64,000 nt of DNA from the NCBI GenBank assembly GCA_002197995.1, contig NGZR01000002.1, positions 372,001-436,000 of the forward strand, given 5' to 3'. The notes under the pieces were generated by a model. It ran no database searches, was not told the DNA's origin, and was given only the letters and a program-made list of their open reading frames with translations. Of this stretch, positions 13,901 through 25,607 are shown in pieces. Positions within the stretch are counted from its first letter, which is position 1; the number at the start of each line of letters is the position of its first letter. This DNA is from Gaeumannomyces sp. JS-464. Its lineage: Eukaryota; Ascomycota; Sordariomycetes; Magnaporthales; Magnaporthaceae. A program made the translations under genes and the position numbers.

Positions 13901-15377
13901 GACGGCTTGCTTTCCCGCTAGCAGGGCCGGCGTTGACCATGCTCGGATTCTGCTGGGGGGTTGAGCTGGGCCGTCACCCATGCAGCTGCTGGAATCTGCC
14001 CAGACCGCAGCCCACACACACCTGTCTGGCCCTTATTGGGCGATCACAGGGGCGGGGGGCGATCGTCGATGACGGGATGCAGGCGCCCTCACTACATAAC
14101 GACGCCCGGCGGGTCGGCTATGCTTTTTTTTTTCTTCCTTTTCTTCTTTGCCTTCGCTTTGCCCTCCCTGTTTTTTAATCCTGGATAGTTTCTCCATTCG
14201 AGATGGATTGGCAAGCGTGGAAACACAGCCAAGCCCAGTGAAGAAATGGATACCAGGGCTGAAAGGCTGTCAAAAGGCCCGTCCTTGGACATCCTTGGAC
14301 AGAAGGATTTGTTGCTGGTTTCCCCACGAACTACCCTCCAATGAGCTGCCCGGCCGGCCATTGAACCTGGTGAAATAGAGTTCTCGCCAACCCGCGCCAA
14401 TTTACGCAGCAGCAGGGTTGCGGAGGCTCCAGTCACACGTCGGAACATGAACACTTCGCAGGGGATAATGTGGCTATACCAAAGGGAGGGGTTTGGCTTT
14501 CTCCTAGCCTTTTGCCCCAAATCCAACTTTAAAACCTTGTAGAGATAGAGATAATGCAATAGGAGCAGCAGGAGCGAGGACAAGGACAAGCAAAAGTAGA
14601 GACGAGCGCGGATCTTGATGGCGAGCTTCCCATTTGGCGACGCGATGGCGCCGGGACCCCTGCCTCGGGTATGTGACATGTCATAAAACGGCCCGACCGG
14701 TAAGCCCGCCCAGGCTTCTCCGCGAGCCCCCCAAAGGTGGAGCCGTGCTGGTGCTGGTGTGTCAACCATGGCTTTGGGATCTCTCTGTTTTCTCAGGAGC
14801 CGGGCGCGACGGCGATTTGCCGGTTGCTACCAAGATGGAGTAGCATTGTTATGAGTATCGAGGTGAGAAGATGAGGTTATATTTGCGGAAAGGAAAATGT
14901 GTTTCTTGCCCAGTCACTGTCGCATTGCGTGAAAATCCTGTGGGTGCGGTCCTCCCTTGCTTGGTGCGTGCAGTCCTGGCGTGACCAACGCAACGACGCT
15001 GGCGAAGTTAGCGATATGATTGTCCGCTAAAGGGGCTCCGATCACCACGCAGGCCGCACCACCAACTCGGAGCTGGCTCCGACCAAAACCACTGGACTGC
15101 AGAGGCTGGCCACACCGCCCCCCCTGCTAGCTAGAGGCTGGGCCCTGGCCATTGCTCACGCTCCTTGGTGCGGACTTCCTTTCTCCTTCTCACGCGCGCT
15201 CTTCTCGAATGCATATTTACTGAGGTTAAAGGCCTGCGGAACGGCAAGCCCTAACTGAATGCGGCCGATCTGCCCCGTCCATATTGTTCTGATTTCCTCG
15301 TCCCGTGTTTCGGCCTCACCTCCGTTTTTAAAACGGACCCTCTCCGCAGGCGGGGGCACACTGGGGTGAAGAGCATC

Positions 15378-15381
<4 letters not shown>

Positions 15382-15408
<27 letters not shown>
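15382..15408. repeat. GT dinucleotide repeat
   Basis: About 13 GT units. Intergenic. Confidence 0.9.
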
Positions 15409-17100
15409 CTTCGGTAGATAGGTAGGCACCAAGTCCTTTTGCCATGCACAAGTGTCTTTCTGCATGGCACTGACACAAAAACCAATTGCATATTCGCGTT
15501 TTTGCCGTACGAGTCGCGCCCCTCTCCGACTGGGCGATAAGTGATTCGTGATGTACCGTTTTTATGCTCTTCGCGCTGAAGAAGAGGGGCCAATCAGGAG
15601 CAGAGAGAAAAAAAATGAAGGAAAGCATCCCGGCCTGATGATTGGCGGGAAGCCTTCCTTTGATCTGCGGTTGGCTCTCCCCTGGTGATTAACCAAAGGC
15701 CCCACCCACACTCTTCCCATTCCCTCAGCCGGGCCAAGCGAAACGGGCTTCGTTTATGGCGTTCGGCCGGACTCGGACACAAGTTGACCGCCCGATTCAA
15801 CCCCCCGTGACGACGGGGAGCCCCGCTTGGGAAATGATACCGGAAGTGAGCCGCTCCCCTAAGCGAGGGCATCTGCTCACTCACAAGCCGACGTGACGCT
15901 GCTTGTGGGTTTGCGGTCCAGGGCAGGGGGGGGTCCCCACCTGCAGTGGTGTGATGTTCGCACCCCTGGCTGCTTTTCCCCAGCACGCAGCAGTCTCAAC
16001 TGGCCTGGGCTGAACCGCCGAAAACAAAAAACCGCCCATGTTTTGCCGTCCACGCGCCCGTTCGGTTAGCCGTCTTCTTCTTACCTCGCCCTCATCGAGT
16101 CCGAAAGGACGAGCGGGCAGAGTAGGCCGGGCTTCCTTTGGGCTGAGGGAGCCGAGACTCGCTCGCTGCTCGAGTGCTTGGCGTTGGGGTGCCATGGGAT
16201 TTCCCGCCGATCCCTCAATACTTTGCTGCCTTCCCAGCCCACAGGGGCACCCTTCGACGCTTCCCCTGGCGGTCCCTGGGAGCGCCTCATCGGCGGCCAG
16301 GGGAAGACATCCAATCGCAACCTTACGGAGGAGTCTCCGAAGGTGGGGAAACATTCACCCTTTTCCTCGTACCCAAACAACCACAAGCCGAGCTTATCAG
16401 CTGAAGAGGAAAAAGATCGTCCAGGCCTGATGGACAGCCACGACAACGAATTTCCCCAATTCCGCTCCGAGCGAGTGTGAGGATGAGGGATATGGTGCGC
16501 CGCGTGTGGTGTGCGATGGCACTCCATCATGCAGTGTCCGCGGCCTGTTTTCCAGGCCCGCCTCGTGCTTGTGTTACCAGCGACTGCCCGCATGAGGCGC
16601 AAGGCACGTGAGGCGCACATGGGGTTCAGGTCGTCTCGCTTGATGAATGAGGCAGGAAGTGATGCACGAATTCGAGGAAGCATTCCGTCTGTTTTCCGCT
16701 ACTTTCTGGGTGCGCAAAATGTGATTTCGTTCTTTGTAGGGCGTCCCCTGGTTGATTTACTTGATTTGGGACTTCCGGAACGTGATGAGAGACACGGACA
16801 TTAGAACTGAGTTTGAAGGATCCGTGGGTGGTGTCTACCATATTAGGTAGCAAGGCACAAATTTGGCTTTTTGATCTTATTTCCGAGTCTTGCTGGAAAA
16901 GCCAAACCTCGCACTTCCCCCGTTTATGGTAATGCTTAGCCTTTATTTCTAGCCATGCCGAAACCCTGCCGTCGATCGAGCCCACTCCCTGCCCCGCGTT
17001 GCAGCCTATGGATCGCAAAGTAGAGTATCTGTTTTGGCAGAAAATGCTTCACGAGGGACGCCTAGGCATAAGCTCACAGCTAACATGACTTAATTATAGT

Positions 17101-17740
17101 ATTGAGGAGTTGTGGAGGGAAATTCGAGATCTATCTTTGATCTTGGCAAGAGATGGAAGGCGTGCTGTTCCTCGACGAAGAAGACGTGTTATGGTCAGAA
17201 GAAGCTCTTCAGAGCTCGATAAAAAAAAAAAGAGCCACTATCGCGGGTCAGCCTCCGACACGTGGCGTTGGTTATCGAGCCTGTGTCTGAATTTGTGGAC
17301 TTTGGCGAGTCTGGCTGAAGATGTTAGAATGCTTCGACGGCATCCTTTCCCTGGCAACGAACCGCCAGGATCAGTTCGATGCGTTTAGAGGTCAATACAA
17401 ATTGCTATCGAGATGCGTGATCTAGGCCCCGAAACGCGGCAGAGAATCTGGGACGCGCTTGTGCGCACCAACGACAAGGCGACGAGGGAGATAGACTGGA
17501 CGCCCGGGAAGTTCAAGGTTGTAGGCAGGCTGGAAGGCAGTGTGGACTTTTACCAGCCCGTCCAGACTCACTGAGAACAGTCACATATCATGCAGATTGA
17601 CCAGGAGATATAACATGCTGCGGCCGAGCCACCTTTGCGACGTCATCAAGGTGGAGCTCTCGAGCCACAACAACACAGGGAATCAGCCCTGGGGCGGAAA
17701 AAGAGAACGGGGTCTACGGCGGATAATGAGCAGATGGGAA
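17101..17740 (+). pseudogene. Broken coding-like segments, unrecognised protein
   Basis: Three short segments in different plus-strand frames read like normal protein: one starting with MEGVLFLDEEDVLWSEEA near 17152, one with MLECFDGILSLATNRQ near 17320, and one with IEMRDLGPETRQRIWDAL running to a stop near 17574. They are separated by frame changes and interrupted by a poly-A run at 17221-17231 and by stops. A further 40-residue open segment (CDVIKVELSSHNNTG) follows to about 17700. I do not recognise the family. The segments may be one gene with introns and base-call indels, or a decayed gene. There is no clean start, and it sits immediately downstream of the S8 peptidase gene, which runs the opposite way. 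Confidence 0.35.
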
Positions 17741-17762
17741 CGCGTTGCCAGTGTAGGAGTTG

Positions 17763-17797
17763 ACTCCTCTTTTTCTTCTTCTTCTTCTTCTTCTTTG
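17763..17797. repeat. TTC trinucleotide repeat
   Basis: Tandem TTC units, polypyrimidine on the plus strand, lying between the broken segments and the 3' end of the peptidase gene. Confidence 0.85.
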
Positions 17798-17879
17798 GTG
17801 GTCCGCACGTCTGAACTACAAACTCCTCAACACATGTCTCTCGCCAGCACCTGGAAAGCGAGCATTAAACAAGTAGAAA

Positions 17880-20800
17880 TCACTCCCGCGATGGCGGCTG
17901 CTCGCCGCTAATCGTCCCCTCGAACCGAGTCGGCACGAGCCGGTAAATAAGGCACCCGGCCTGTACGGTGCCGCCACGCCCCCGTCTGGCCTCACACATG
18001 CTCCAGTTCTCAAATAGCAGCGTCGGGCAGCTGACGTCGCGGCCCGGCGTCCCGTCCCGCGCGCGGGCCAGCGGGTGGTACAGGTCCTGCACCTGGTCCT
18101 CGTCCCCGCCCGGCAGCCTGCAGCCGCGCATCCAAAACACCTGCAGCCAATAGGGCCTGCCGTCCGGGTCGCGGCCGTCGAGGGCGACGGCGGTGCCGTT
18201 GGCGGGGCGCACGCCGTAGTCGCGGTCGCCGTCGCGCCAGCAGGCCAGGGCGGCAAAGGCGCGCACGTACGACTCGCGCGCGGGGCCGTCCTCGGTCACG
18301 GCCGAGACCCAGCCGCTGCAGGTGCGCGGGTACAGGCGCAGGTCCGTGGCGTGCGGGGCCGGGTCGTCCGGGAGCAGGCAGACGCAGTTGCCGGACGCGT
18401 CGCAGCCGTTGTGCGCCGGCGCGTGGCACACGACGGCGGGTGCGCACAGGTGGGCCGTGGCGTTGGTGCAGACGAAGCCGGGCGGCGGGCCGGTTGGGAG
18501 GGCGGCGGTGGCGGTGGCGGTGGCGGTTGTGGTGCCGGTGCTGAGGGCTGGGGTTGATGGGTCGGGGGTTACGGCTGAAGGCGGCGCGGTGGGGAAGGAG
18601 ATGCTGCCGTCTGCAGACGTGGCCGCGCCTGGGCGGCCCTCGCGGCACTGCGGCCTCAAGGATGTGAGCAGCGGCTCCTCTGTCTGGCGGCGGCGGGGAT
18701 GGAAGCGGAGGAGCTTCTGGTCGAGTCCCGCACGGATGGGTCCCACCGGCAGAAGCCCCGGCCGTAGACATCGGCGTGGGTGACCCCGTTCCAGACGCCA
18801 AGCAGGGGGCGTCCAACGATGGGGTTCAGGGTGCCCGCGCCCAGGCCATCCTTATGATGTAGTCCTTGAGCAGCAAGGGCGGCCATATCTCGCCCAGCCC
18901 TTTGCCCTGGGCATCTGCCGGAAGCCAGTCGAGCAGCCGAAGTTTGATAAAGTAGGCCGCAATGCCGGAGGTATAGGCACATGCTTACACCAGGGGAGGG
19001 GCAATGTTAGCGGAAGCCTAGATGTATGTGGGCGGGCAGCTACAGTCACCGGGGCAGTTTGAAGCTCACCGAACGAGGTTCCTCGAGCATCGGCTTCGTA
19101 CAAGTAGCCCTCTTCCAGCGCTTCCGAGAACCGACCGCCTTGAGCAGCTCTGCACCGGGGGCCCATACGTGGGGCACCTTGCCCCTGGGGAGCAAACCCG
19201 ACCTTTCCGACACCTCGCCGTTGGACGGGTAAAGGGCGCCGACCACCAGAATCTCCGGGATGTATATCCAGGGGCGGTCTGGGTGCTTGAGCGAGTCGCT
19301 GACCTCGCTCTCCTTTGCTGCGAAAAGTGCGGGCCACGCATTGAGCTAGCGAGAAACGCATCAGTACTAACTACACGCAGGATAATCATTCATGCCAGGG
19401 GGGCCTGGCTGTCAGAGGAGAGGAGGAGTTGTTACCTCCAACTGGTTGCCCGAGCCGACGACAACCAGCAGCCCCTTGGCGACGAGCTCCCTGATGACGG
19501 CGCCCAGCCGCTTGCGCCAGCACCACCAGGCCACGTCGCCGGCAAAGTTGGTGGCGAACTGGAAGAGGGCCTCGTAGTAGACCCACGACAGGTTGACGAC
19601 ACCCTTGGTCTCGGACGGCCTGTGCGTCCGGTTGGCGTACACGTCGGCGACCTGGACGAGCGCGTCGAGGTAGTCGAGCGGGCTGTTGCCGCCGCCCGCC
19701 TCGCGCCCGCGCCGCACGCGCGCCATGACGGGCGTGACGCGCTTGGCGCCGCCCAGGCTGGCCCCGGCCACCGACGCCAGCATCGACGTCCCGTGCGCGT
19801 TGCACACCATGCCCGGCAGCGGCGGGCACGACTGGTTCCGCGGCAGGCCGCTGTCGTCGCGGCCGTATCTGCCGTCGTAGTCCGGGCGCGCGTGGAGCCA
19901 CTGGACCTTGTCTCGGATCTCTGCGAATTCCTGTGGTTCTGTCTTGTCAGCTCGTGCTTTGCCCCCCCCCCCCCCCCCCCCCCCACGGGGTGCTTTCGCT
20001 TGCAACACATCTCTCAAGGGATTCAGATCAGGCCGCACCGGATGGTCGAGGTTGGCGCCCGTGTCGACAATGTAGACGGGAACGTCGATGCCGCTGCTGT
20101 TGTCAAAGACAAACACGCCATATGGAAGCTTGGCCGAGCCTGAAATGTCTTCCTCGGACAGAAAGTCCATCTGTCGGCGACTGTATGCCTCTCCCTCTAT
20201 CACATGTGGTCTTCCCGCATATTTGCCCTGGAACCGGTATCTGAAGTGCTGGTCTTGGGTTGATGGGACCGGGCAGCTGTCCTGGCACGTCGTGAACACC
20301 ACGGCGACCTGCGGCAGAAGGTTGAGTAGCTGTTAGACAGGCGCCTGTTGCATTTGACGGCAGAGTTTTCACCTACATTCGGTATGGACCTAGCGCTGTC
20401 CGCTTGCCTCTGCGTCATGTTTACTCTCCAGTAGCTGATACCCAGGTTCTTGGACCCCGACGTCTCGATCGCTGCCGACCGGTTCCCGACGTGGTCAAGA
20501 AGCGCTTTGTAGATGGCCTGCGTCTGCATCCTGTTTTCCCCATCTTCTGGCCACACGACCCAGTCCAGAACGCTGGGGCACACCGGGATGTTGCCCCATC
20601 TGCAGGGCCAGGGGCCTGGCGGCGATTCCTGGCGTGGCCGGCCTCTGCCGTGGCGGTGGTGCACTGGATCGAGGTGGTCGTTGCTGTGACAGAGCAGCCG
20701 CTTTTGGGCGAGGTCGTCTGGGTGAAGCAGTCGGAGGGCGCCGTGCCGCTGCAGGTGAAGGTCACATCCGTCACGGTGGTGGTCTGGCATCCGTCCTCGG

Positions 20801-23042
20801 TCCGCGTCGCCGTCGCCCGAAGGGTTGTGTGTGCCACCCGGCACCCCAAAAGCTCTCCGCATGTCGGCTCAGGGGCATAGGTCGAGATGGTCCGGACCTG
20901 CTCGTCGACGGTCGAGACGACAAACGAGGTGGTGGCAGAGCACAGCGAGGCCGTCTGTGTTTGGCACTCGGTCGGATCCGGTTCGGAGGGAAATGTTGGG
21001 ACATGATCGGGCCCGACACTGCAGTCAACAAAGGAAAGTCAGCCATGTTTCGCTCAGCTGTCTGCTAGCACCGAAAGCAAGGGATAAATCTCACGTGAAC
21101 TGAGGCCAGGGAGGCAACGTCCTCTGGAAATGCAACTCTGGGGGAAACTTGAACACAGGGAATGGCGGGGGCCCGGGAGGGTAAATGCCAGGTGGCAAGA
21201 CAAACAGCCAGCCTAGGATTTTGACACTATCGAAGCTGATGCAGATGAAGAAGAACCAGAGTTTGCAGGGGACCGCAGCTGCGTCTTCCACTTCGTCCGA
21301 CGGCTCTGGCTCCTCGACCTGCCAGCTCAGTGGCATGATGGTAGCTTCCGGGGGCCAAACGGTGAAGGTTGGGAGCTGGAATACTCCTTCTGTTGTGCTT
21401 GTGGTCTCGGGAGTGGCAGCTGAGGTTGATGGTGCGTCATTGCTGCTGCTGCTGCCGCTGCTGCCTTGTCCCCCGGGAGTGGTCAGTGGCGACGTAGGGT
21501 CTGTTGTTGGCTGGCCACTGCCTGGAGATTCAGCAGCACTGGTCTCTGCGGGTGTTGGGATGGGCGGAGCGGTGAAAGTGCTGGTAGCTGGCCCGCTGGT
21601 TGGAGGTGGTTCTGTGCTACCTGGCCGCTGGCTGTCAGAGAAAGCCTGGCTACTTTCGGTTTGCGTCGTTTCTGCTTGCGACCAAGATTCCGATGTGAGT
21701 GCACTGCCCTTGGCTACCGAGGAGCCCGGTGAAAGGTCAGAGGAAGATGGTGCCACATCGCTAGATGCCACTTCTGATTCTTCGCCAGACACTAATGCGG
21801 AAGTCATGGGCGGTGCAGAAGCATCCGACCTCGTCACGCTAGCAGACGACGGTGTGGTGTTCTGGAGATCTGTGGTGGCAACTGCCGATGTGAGGCTGCG
21901 CACGCTGGCGAGGATCGAGCCAGCCGAGGGCGGCGTTGGTGGATCGTCGGGTAATAGGGGTGTTGTTTGCTCTTGTGCGCTGTCGGTCGTGGCTGTGGTG
22001 CCCTGTGACGCTGCAGGCGGCGTGGATGTTTGGTTCCCCGGCGTGCCACTGACCGAGCCTTGCACAGGCAAGGACGAAGTCGAGTTCGGGAAGACCCATG
22101 GCTCTGTGGGCTGCGGAGAAGAGCCGCGCTCAGACGTTGCCTGGCTCGGATCCGGCGTCGATGGAGACGGCGTGGTGTTTGTGGTGTCACTGGGGCTACC
22201 ACTCCCACTCGCACTACCTCCACCTGGCGCGGCGGGCGCAGAGTCGGGCTGTGAAAGGGGTGGGAGTGAGCTGTCCGCAGTCGTAGAGGGAGAGGTACTT
22301 GTCGCCGGCGTCGGTGTGGCGAGCGTCGACATCCAATCTGTGGTATCGCCAGATGGCCCGAGAGTCTGTCCTGTCGCTGTTGTGTTCGGGTTCTGGCTGT
22401 CGGTAGGCCGAGGGAAGGGATCAATCGTGGTCGTAGTCGAAGTAGAGAACTCAACGATTACCGTTCTGATGCCCGCCTCGGGATCCCGGGTATTCGTGCT
22501 CACAAACGACGGCTCCGTATCCGGTGCCGTGCTTGTACTGGGGTCCCAGGTCTCGCTCCCCACAGACTCAGCCCAGATGGTTATCGTTGTGGTTACTACG
22601 TCGAGGGTTCCGGTGGCTTCCGTGGAGCTTGAGGGCGATGGAGATGTCGCTGCATTGCCCAAGGTTGTGATCGTGGTAAAGATGTCTATGGTTGTCGTAG
22701 TAGTCCCAGCAGCCCAGCCACCACGGGTAGTCGGCAATAGCACCGTGACATCCACAGTCGTCGCTAACCGCCTGGCAAAAGTGATAACGACAGGGCTTGG
22801 GTCGAGGGTATTGTTGGGATTGGCTATCCTCCCCACAAGACCGTTTTTCCCAGCAACGATGGTGGCGACAGTAGCCGCTTCCTTGCTGGCTTGAGTAGAG
22901 GACAGCGCGCCGTGGTAAGGGGAGAGTTCCATAGCTGAGGCTGGAAGCCTTGGGACAAGGCACCAAGGACGAAAACGAGGTAGAGAATCCAGAGAGGCAG
23001 GCAGTAATGGCTGCTTTCTTGGGATGAGGAGAGATGGCGCAT
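17880..23042 (-). CDS. Secreted subtilisin-family (S8) protein with long Ser/Thr-rich N-terminal region
   Basis: I model six exons: 23042-21095, 21018-20377, 20308-20009, 19930-19436, 19345-19070 and 18983-17880. All five introns (68-90 nt) have GT-AG ends and matching phase. The product would be about 1,589 residues. A hydrophobic segment near residue 20 (LPLWILYLVFVLGAL) suggests a signal peptide. About 500 Ser/Thr/Pro-rich residues follow, then a Trp/Pro-rich motif (LPPGIYPPGPPP ... LPPWPQFT) and a Cys-rich segment. The protease domain shows catalytic Asp (VYIVDTGANLDHP), His (NAHGTSMLASVAG), an oxyanion-type Asn (VVVGSGNQ) and Ser (GTSFA, rebuilt across the 18984-19069 intron). The C-terminal about 200 residues are Cys-rich. 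Five single-base frame corrections are needed (near 22940, 20600, 19130, 18860 and 18745), so this is either an indel-damaged sequence or a decaying gene. The true start could be 23081. Substrate is unknown. Confidence 0.75.
19962..19984. repeat. Poly-C tract (23 bp) inside an intron of the S8 gene
   Basis: The run lies within the predicted intron 19931-20008 of the minus-strand gene, so it is poly-G in the transcript. The intron has GTGTTG at its 5' end and CTGAC then CACAG at its 3' end, and joins in phase 0. Read through as coding it would give a run of glycines, which is less likely than splicing. Confidence 0.75.
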
Positions 23043-24237
23043 GATGGTCGTTGGCGGGATGGCGCCATCAACACTAGCCACGGGTTAGAAAAAGCGAGCA
23101 AACAGGATGTGACGGTTGACTCAGATGGGTACCAAGGAGCCTGATTCTGAGAGAACCGAGAGCTTTATACTTGTGAGTTGTTTGCCTCGTTCCTTCCAGT
23201 ATCGAGGAGCCCATTTTTTGCCTCAGTGTGCCCTGAGATGGCCGTTAGGTTTTCCCCATCGCGGGCACGCGACCCCCGAGCAAATATGCGGCTTCTAGCT
23301 GTCCAACAGATCCCCCAGGCAGAAGCCGGTATTCAGCAGCATCGCACGACGAAGACGGGGCGTTCGTGAACTTTGCGCTTTGCCTATTTGTTGGCCACGG
23401 CCTCGACTCGTCACCACCTGCCTCCCCAACTAACTTCCTTGGGGGCTAGATACCAACAGCCACCACCCATAATCATTGGCGAAGCTTCCATGTCAGACCA
23501 CCCCTTCCGGTGGTGCACTGGTTGCACAGCGCTGCAAGTCCCCGGCGGCAGACGTGGAGAGCATCCGTCTTTTCCCTGTCCGGGTGGTGGTCAAAGGTAC
23601 GTGGTGCAACGACGCAACGTCACCTGAGGAGCAAAGCAAGGCCCTCTATCGAAAATCCAAAGCCGGCATCCACACTAGCAAAGGGCTCTGCTCTTCCGTC
23701 TTGGGCTGTCCATCTCTCCAAGATAAGTCTCTAGGGTGAGCCACGTGATCACAAAACGATCCGCCACCAGATTACACCAAGTGACTCTGCGGATGGTGAA
23801 GCAGGAACAATGCCGTAAAGTAATCGACTATTTTCCAACAACGCCCGAATAAAGGAATCAAGCCGCATGCGCGTTTCCATTCACGAGTCCAGGCGGGCCC
23901 AATAGACCGCACGTGCGCTTGCGCCCATCCGCAGCCCCAAATGGCGCTTACCAGGTGGGGCTTCAGGCCACCAAGTGGGGTTAGAGGCGGCTACTGGCGC
24001 CTGAATTTCCGCCGCCGGGCTTTCGTCATTCCTCCCACCATCGTCACTTGACGGGATTCCAGGGAAGGCGGCGTCGTCGCAATCACAGGCCGCCCCGAAC
24101 AAAGCCACGGGCTCCCTTTACGTCTGCATACCTGGTGCCAACCAACCAACCTACATACCTAGGTGCCTACCTACCTATCGGCCTGCCTTTCCAACAACCG
24201 ACCCATCGATCGAGACGCCCAGAGCGGAACCGCCACG
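23043..24237. promoter_or_regulatory. Divergent intergenic region between S8 gene and vps60
   Basis: About 1.2 kb separates two genes transcribed away from each other and should hold both promoters. No gene is visible. The last 100 bases before vps60 are pyrimidine-rich with an ACCTAGGT palindrome at 24157-24164, consistent with a fungal 5' UTR. Confidence 0.5.
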
Positions 24238-24882
24238 ATGAACCGCCTCTTCGGCAGCGCCGACAAGGCGCCCAAGCCCACCATCGACCAGACCGTCACC
24301 AACCTCCAGAAGCGCGTGTCCGAGTACGACGTGCAGATCAAGGAGAAGAACAACGAGCTCTCGTCACTCGCTAAGGAGATGCGCTCCACCTTTTCCGCCG
24401 CCCGCAAAGAGACGATCAAGAAGAAGATGCGCAAGATCCTCATCGACCGCGGCGGCATCGAGAAGCGCCAGGGCGACCTGCAGGCCCAGCTCGACAACCT
24501 GTGGCGCACCCAGGACATGCAGACGACGCTGCAGAACTCCATGGTCGTCGTGGACGCGCTCAAGACGACGACGAAAGAGCTCAAGAAACAGTACGGCAAG
24601 GTCGACCTCGACCAGATCGAGCGCATGCAGGACGAGATGGCCGACCTGATGGACGTCGGCACCGAGATCCAGGACGCCATCTCGAGGGGGATCGGCATGC
24701 CCGAGGACATCGACGAGGCCGAGCTCGACGCCGAGCTGGACGCGCTGGGGGACGAGGCCGAGTACGAGTTCGAGATGCAGCGCGCCTCGGCCACCCCGGG
24801 CTTCCTCGAGGACGAGGTGCCGGACTTTGTCGACGAGCCCGTCGCCACGGACAAGACAAAGGTTCAGGAGGTGGCCAGGTAG
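24238..24882 (+). CDS. vps60: ESCRT-III-associated Vps60/CHMP5 (Snf7 family)
   Basis: Single-exon gene of 214 residues, uninterrupted and without frame problems. It begins MNRLFGS, the signature N-terminus of Vps60/CHMP5, and has the Snf7-family layout: a basic helical N-terminal half (about residues 10-110, with KKKMRKILIDRGGIEKRQGD), then KVDLDQIERMQDEMADLMD and the acidic ELDAELDALGDE motif near residues 162-174. The family works on the cytosolic face of endosomes, where Vps60 with Vta1 promotes Vps4-driven disassembly of ESCRT-III during multivesicular-body sorting. I chose the ATG at 24238 because family members start there; the frame stays open for 25 codons upstream with no conserved residues. 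It is convergent with fwd-1, 725 bases downstream. Confidence 0.93.
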   Translation: MNRLFGSADKAPKPTIDQTVTNLQKRVSEYDVQIKEKNNELSSLAKEMRSTFSAARKETIKKKMRKILIDRGGIEKRQGDLQAQLDNLWRTQDMQTTLQNSMVVVDALKTTTKELKKQYGKVDLDQIERMQDEMADLMDVGTEIQDAISRGIGMPEDIDEAELDAELDALGDEAEYEFEMQRASATPGFLEDEVPDFVDEPVATDKTKVQEVAR

Positions 24883-25607
24883 TTGGCCGGCGCGATGGAA
24901 GCGAGAAACTGGAATCACCCAGAATACCAGCACACAGCTGAGAGAAGGAAGTGGGGGGTTGAGACTGGGTGGACTGGGGGACGGCGTCATTTTGGAGAAA
25001 CAAACATCCCCTGGCGCGGCGGACAGGAGGGCTTTGTCGCGATCGGGACATGAGGGCGGCGTTTAGGATTCTTTTCATATTGTTAATATCATCACACAGG
25101 AACGGTTTTCATTGTCATGCCCGCTCACCCGGCCCACCACGAGCTCCAGGTTGATACCTAGGTAGGCAGCACACCCACGAGGACTGGACGAAATAAATAT
25201 CCTTACTTGAAGATGTGAATCTTATCGCAGCTTAACCACCCGTATGCTATTCGATCTAAGCAAGGCATAGTTCCTACGCCATTCTAGCCCTTCCCCAAAC
25301 AAAAAGAACAAGTAAGCTGTTGATCCGGCGATGCATAAGCCGTCATCACGTCGTGAAAAGAAAGTCGGTTCCGCCGTCCGATGAAGAGGTCCCGCTGGAC
25401 TTCAAGGACAAGGCTCTGACGAGTGACTTCGACAAAAAGAAGGGGCCACCCATGTACGGGGACGCAACGAAAGAAGCGCAAAAAGCCACCAAAATGGTCA
25501 TATGATGCAGAAGAAGTAAAGGCATGGGTAGAAGGCATACGCGGTGATAGCTAGACGCCAACACCTAGGTTATCACCTGCTTACAGCCATCGTCCTCTCA
25601 GTATCGC
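24883..25607. other. Convergent intergenic region, vps60 and fwd-1 3' ends
   Basis: No gene seen. It should contain both 3' UTRs. An AATAAA-type polyadenylation signal lies near 25193 for vps60. Two ACCTAGGT palindromes are present (25156 and 25563). Confidence 0.5.

Larger units (their letters stand above)
1..17100. other. Gene-poor 17-kb region
   Basis: I find no coding region here that I can support on either strand. The longest open frames (for example 387 codons on the minus strand at 5207-6370 and 381 codons at 8483-9628) have low-complexity, Ser/Pro/Arg-rich composition, cross simple repeats, lack splice-joined neighbours and show no recognisable motif, so I treat them as chance frames in GC-rich DNA. 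The region contains pyrimidine-rich tracts, poly-A runs, di- and trinucleotide repeats and one 38-bp tandem duplication, listed separately. It could be the regulatory region or long UTR of a gene beyond the left edge, or could contain non-coding transcripts; neither can be shown from sequence. Confidence 0.6.

Noticed and set aside
21185..22894. 569-codon open frame on the plus strand
   Set aside because: It is the antisense of the Ser/Thr-rich exon of the S8 gene. Valine/serine-rich antisense frames are expected opposite Thr/Ser codons.
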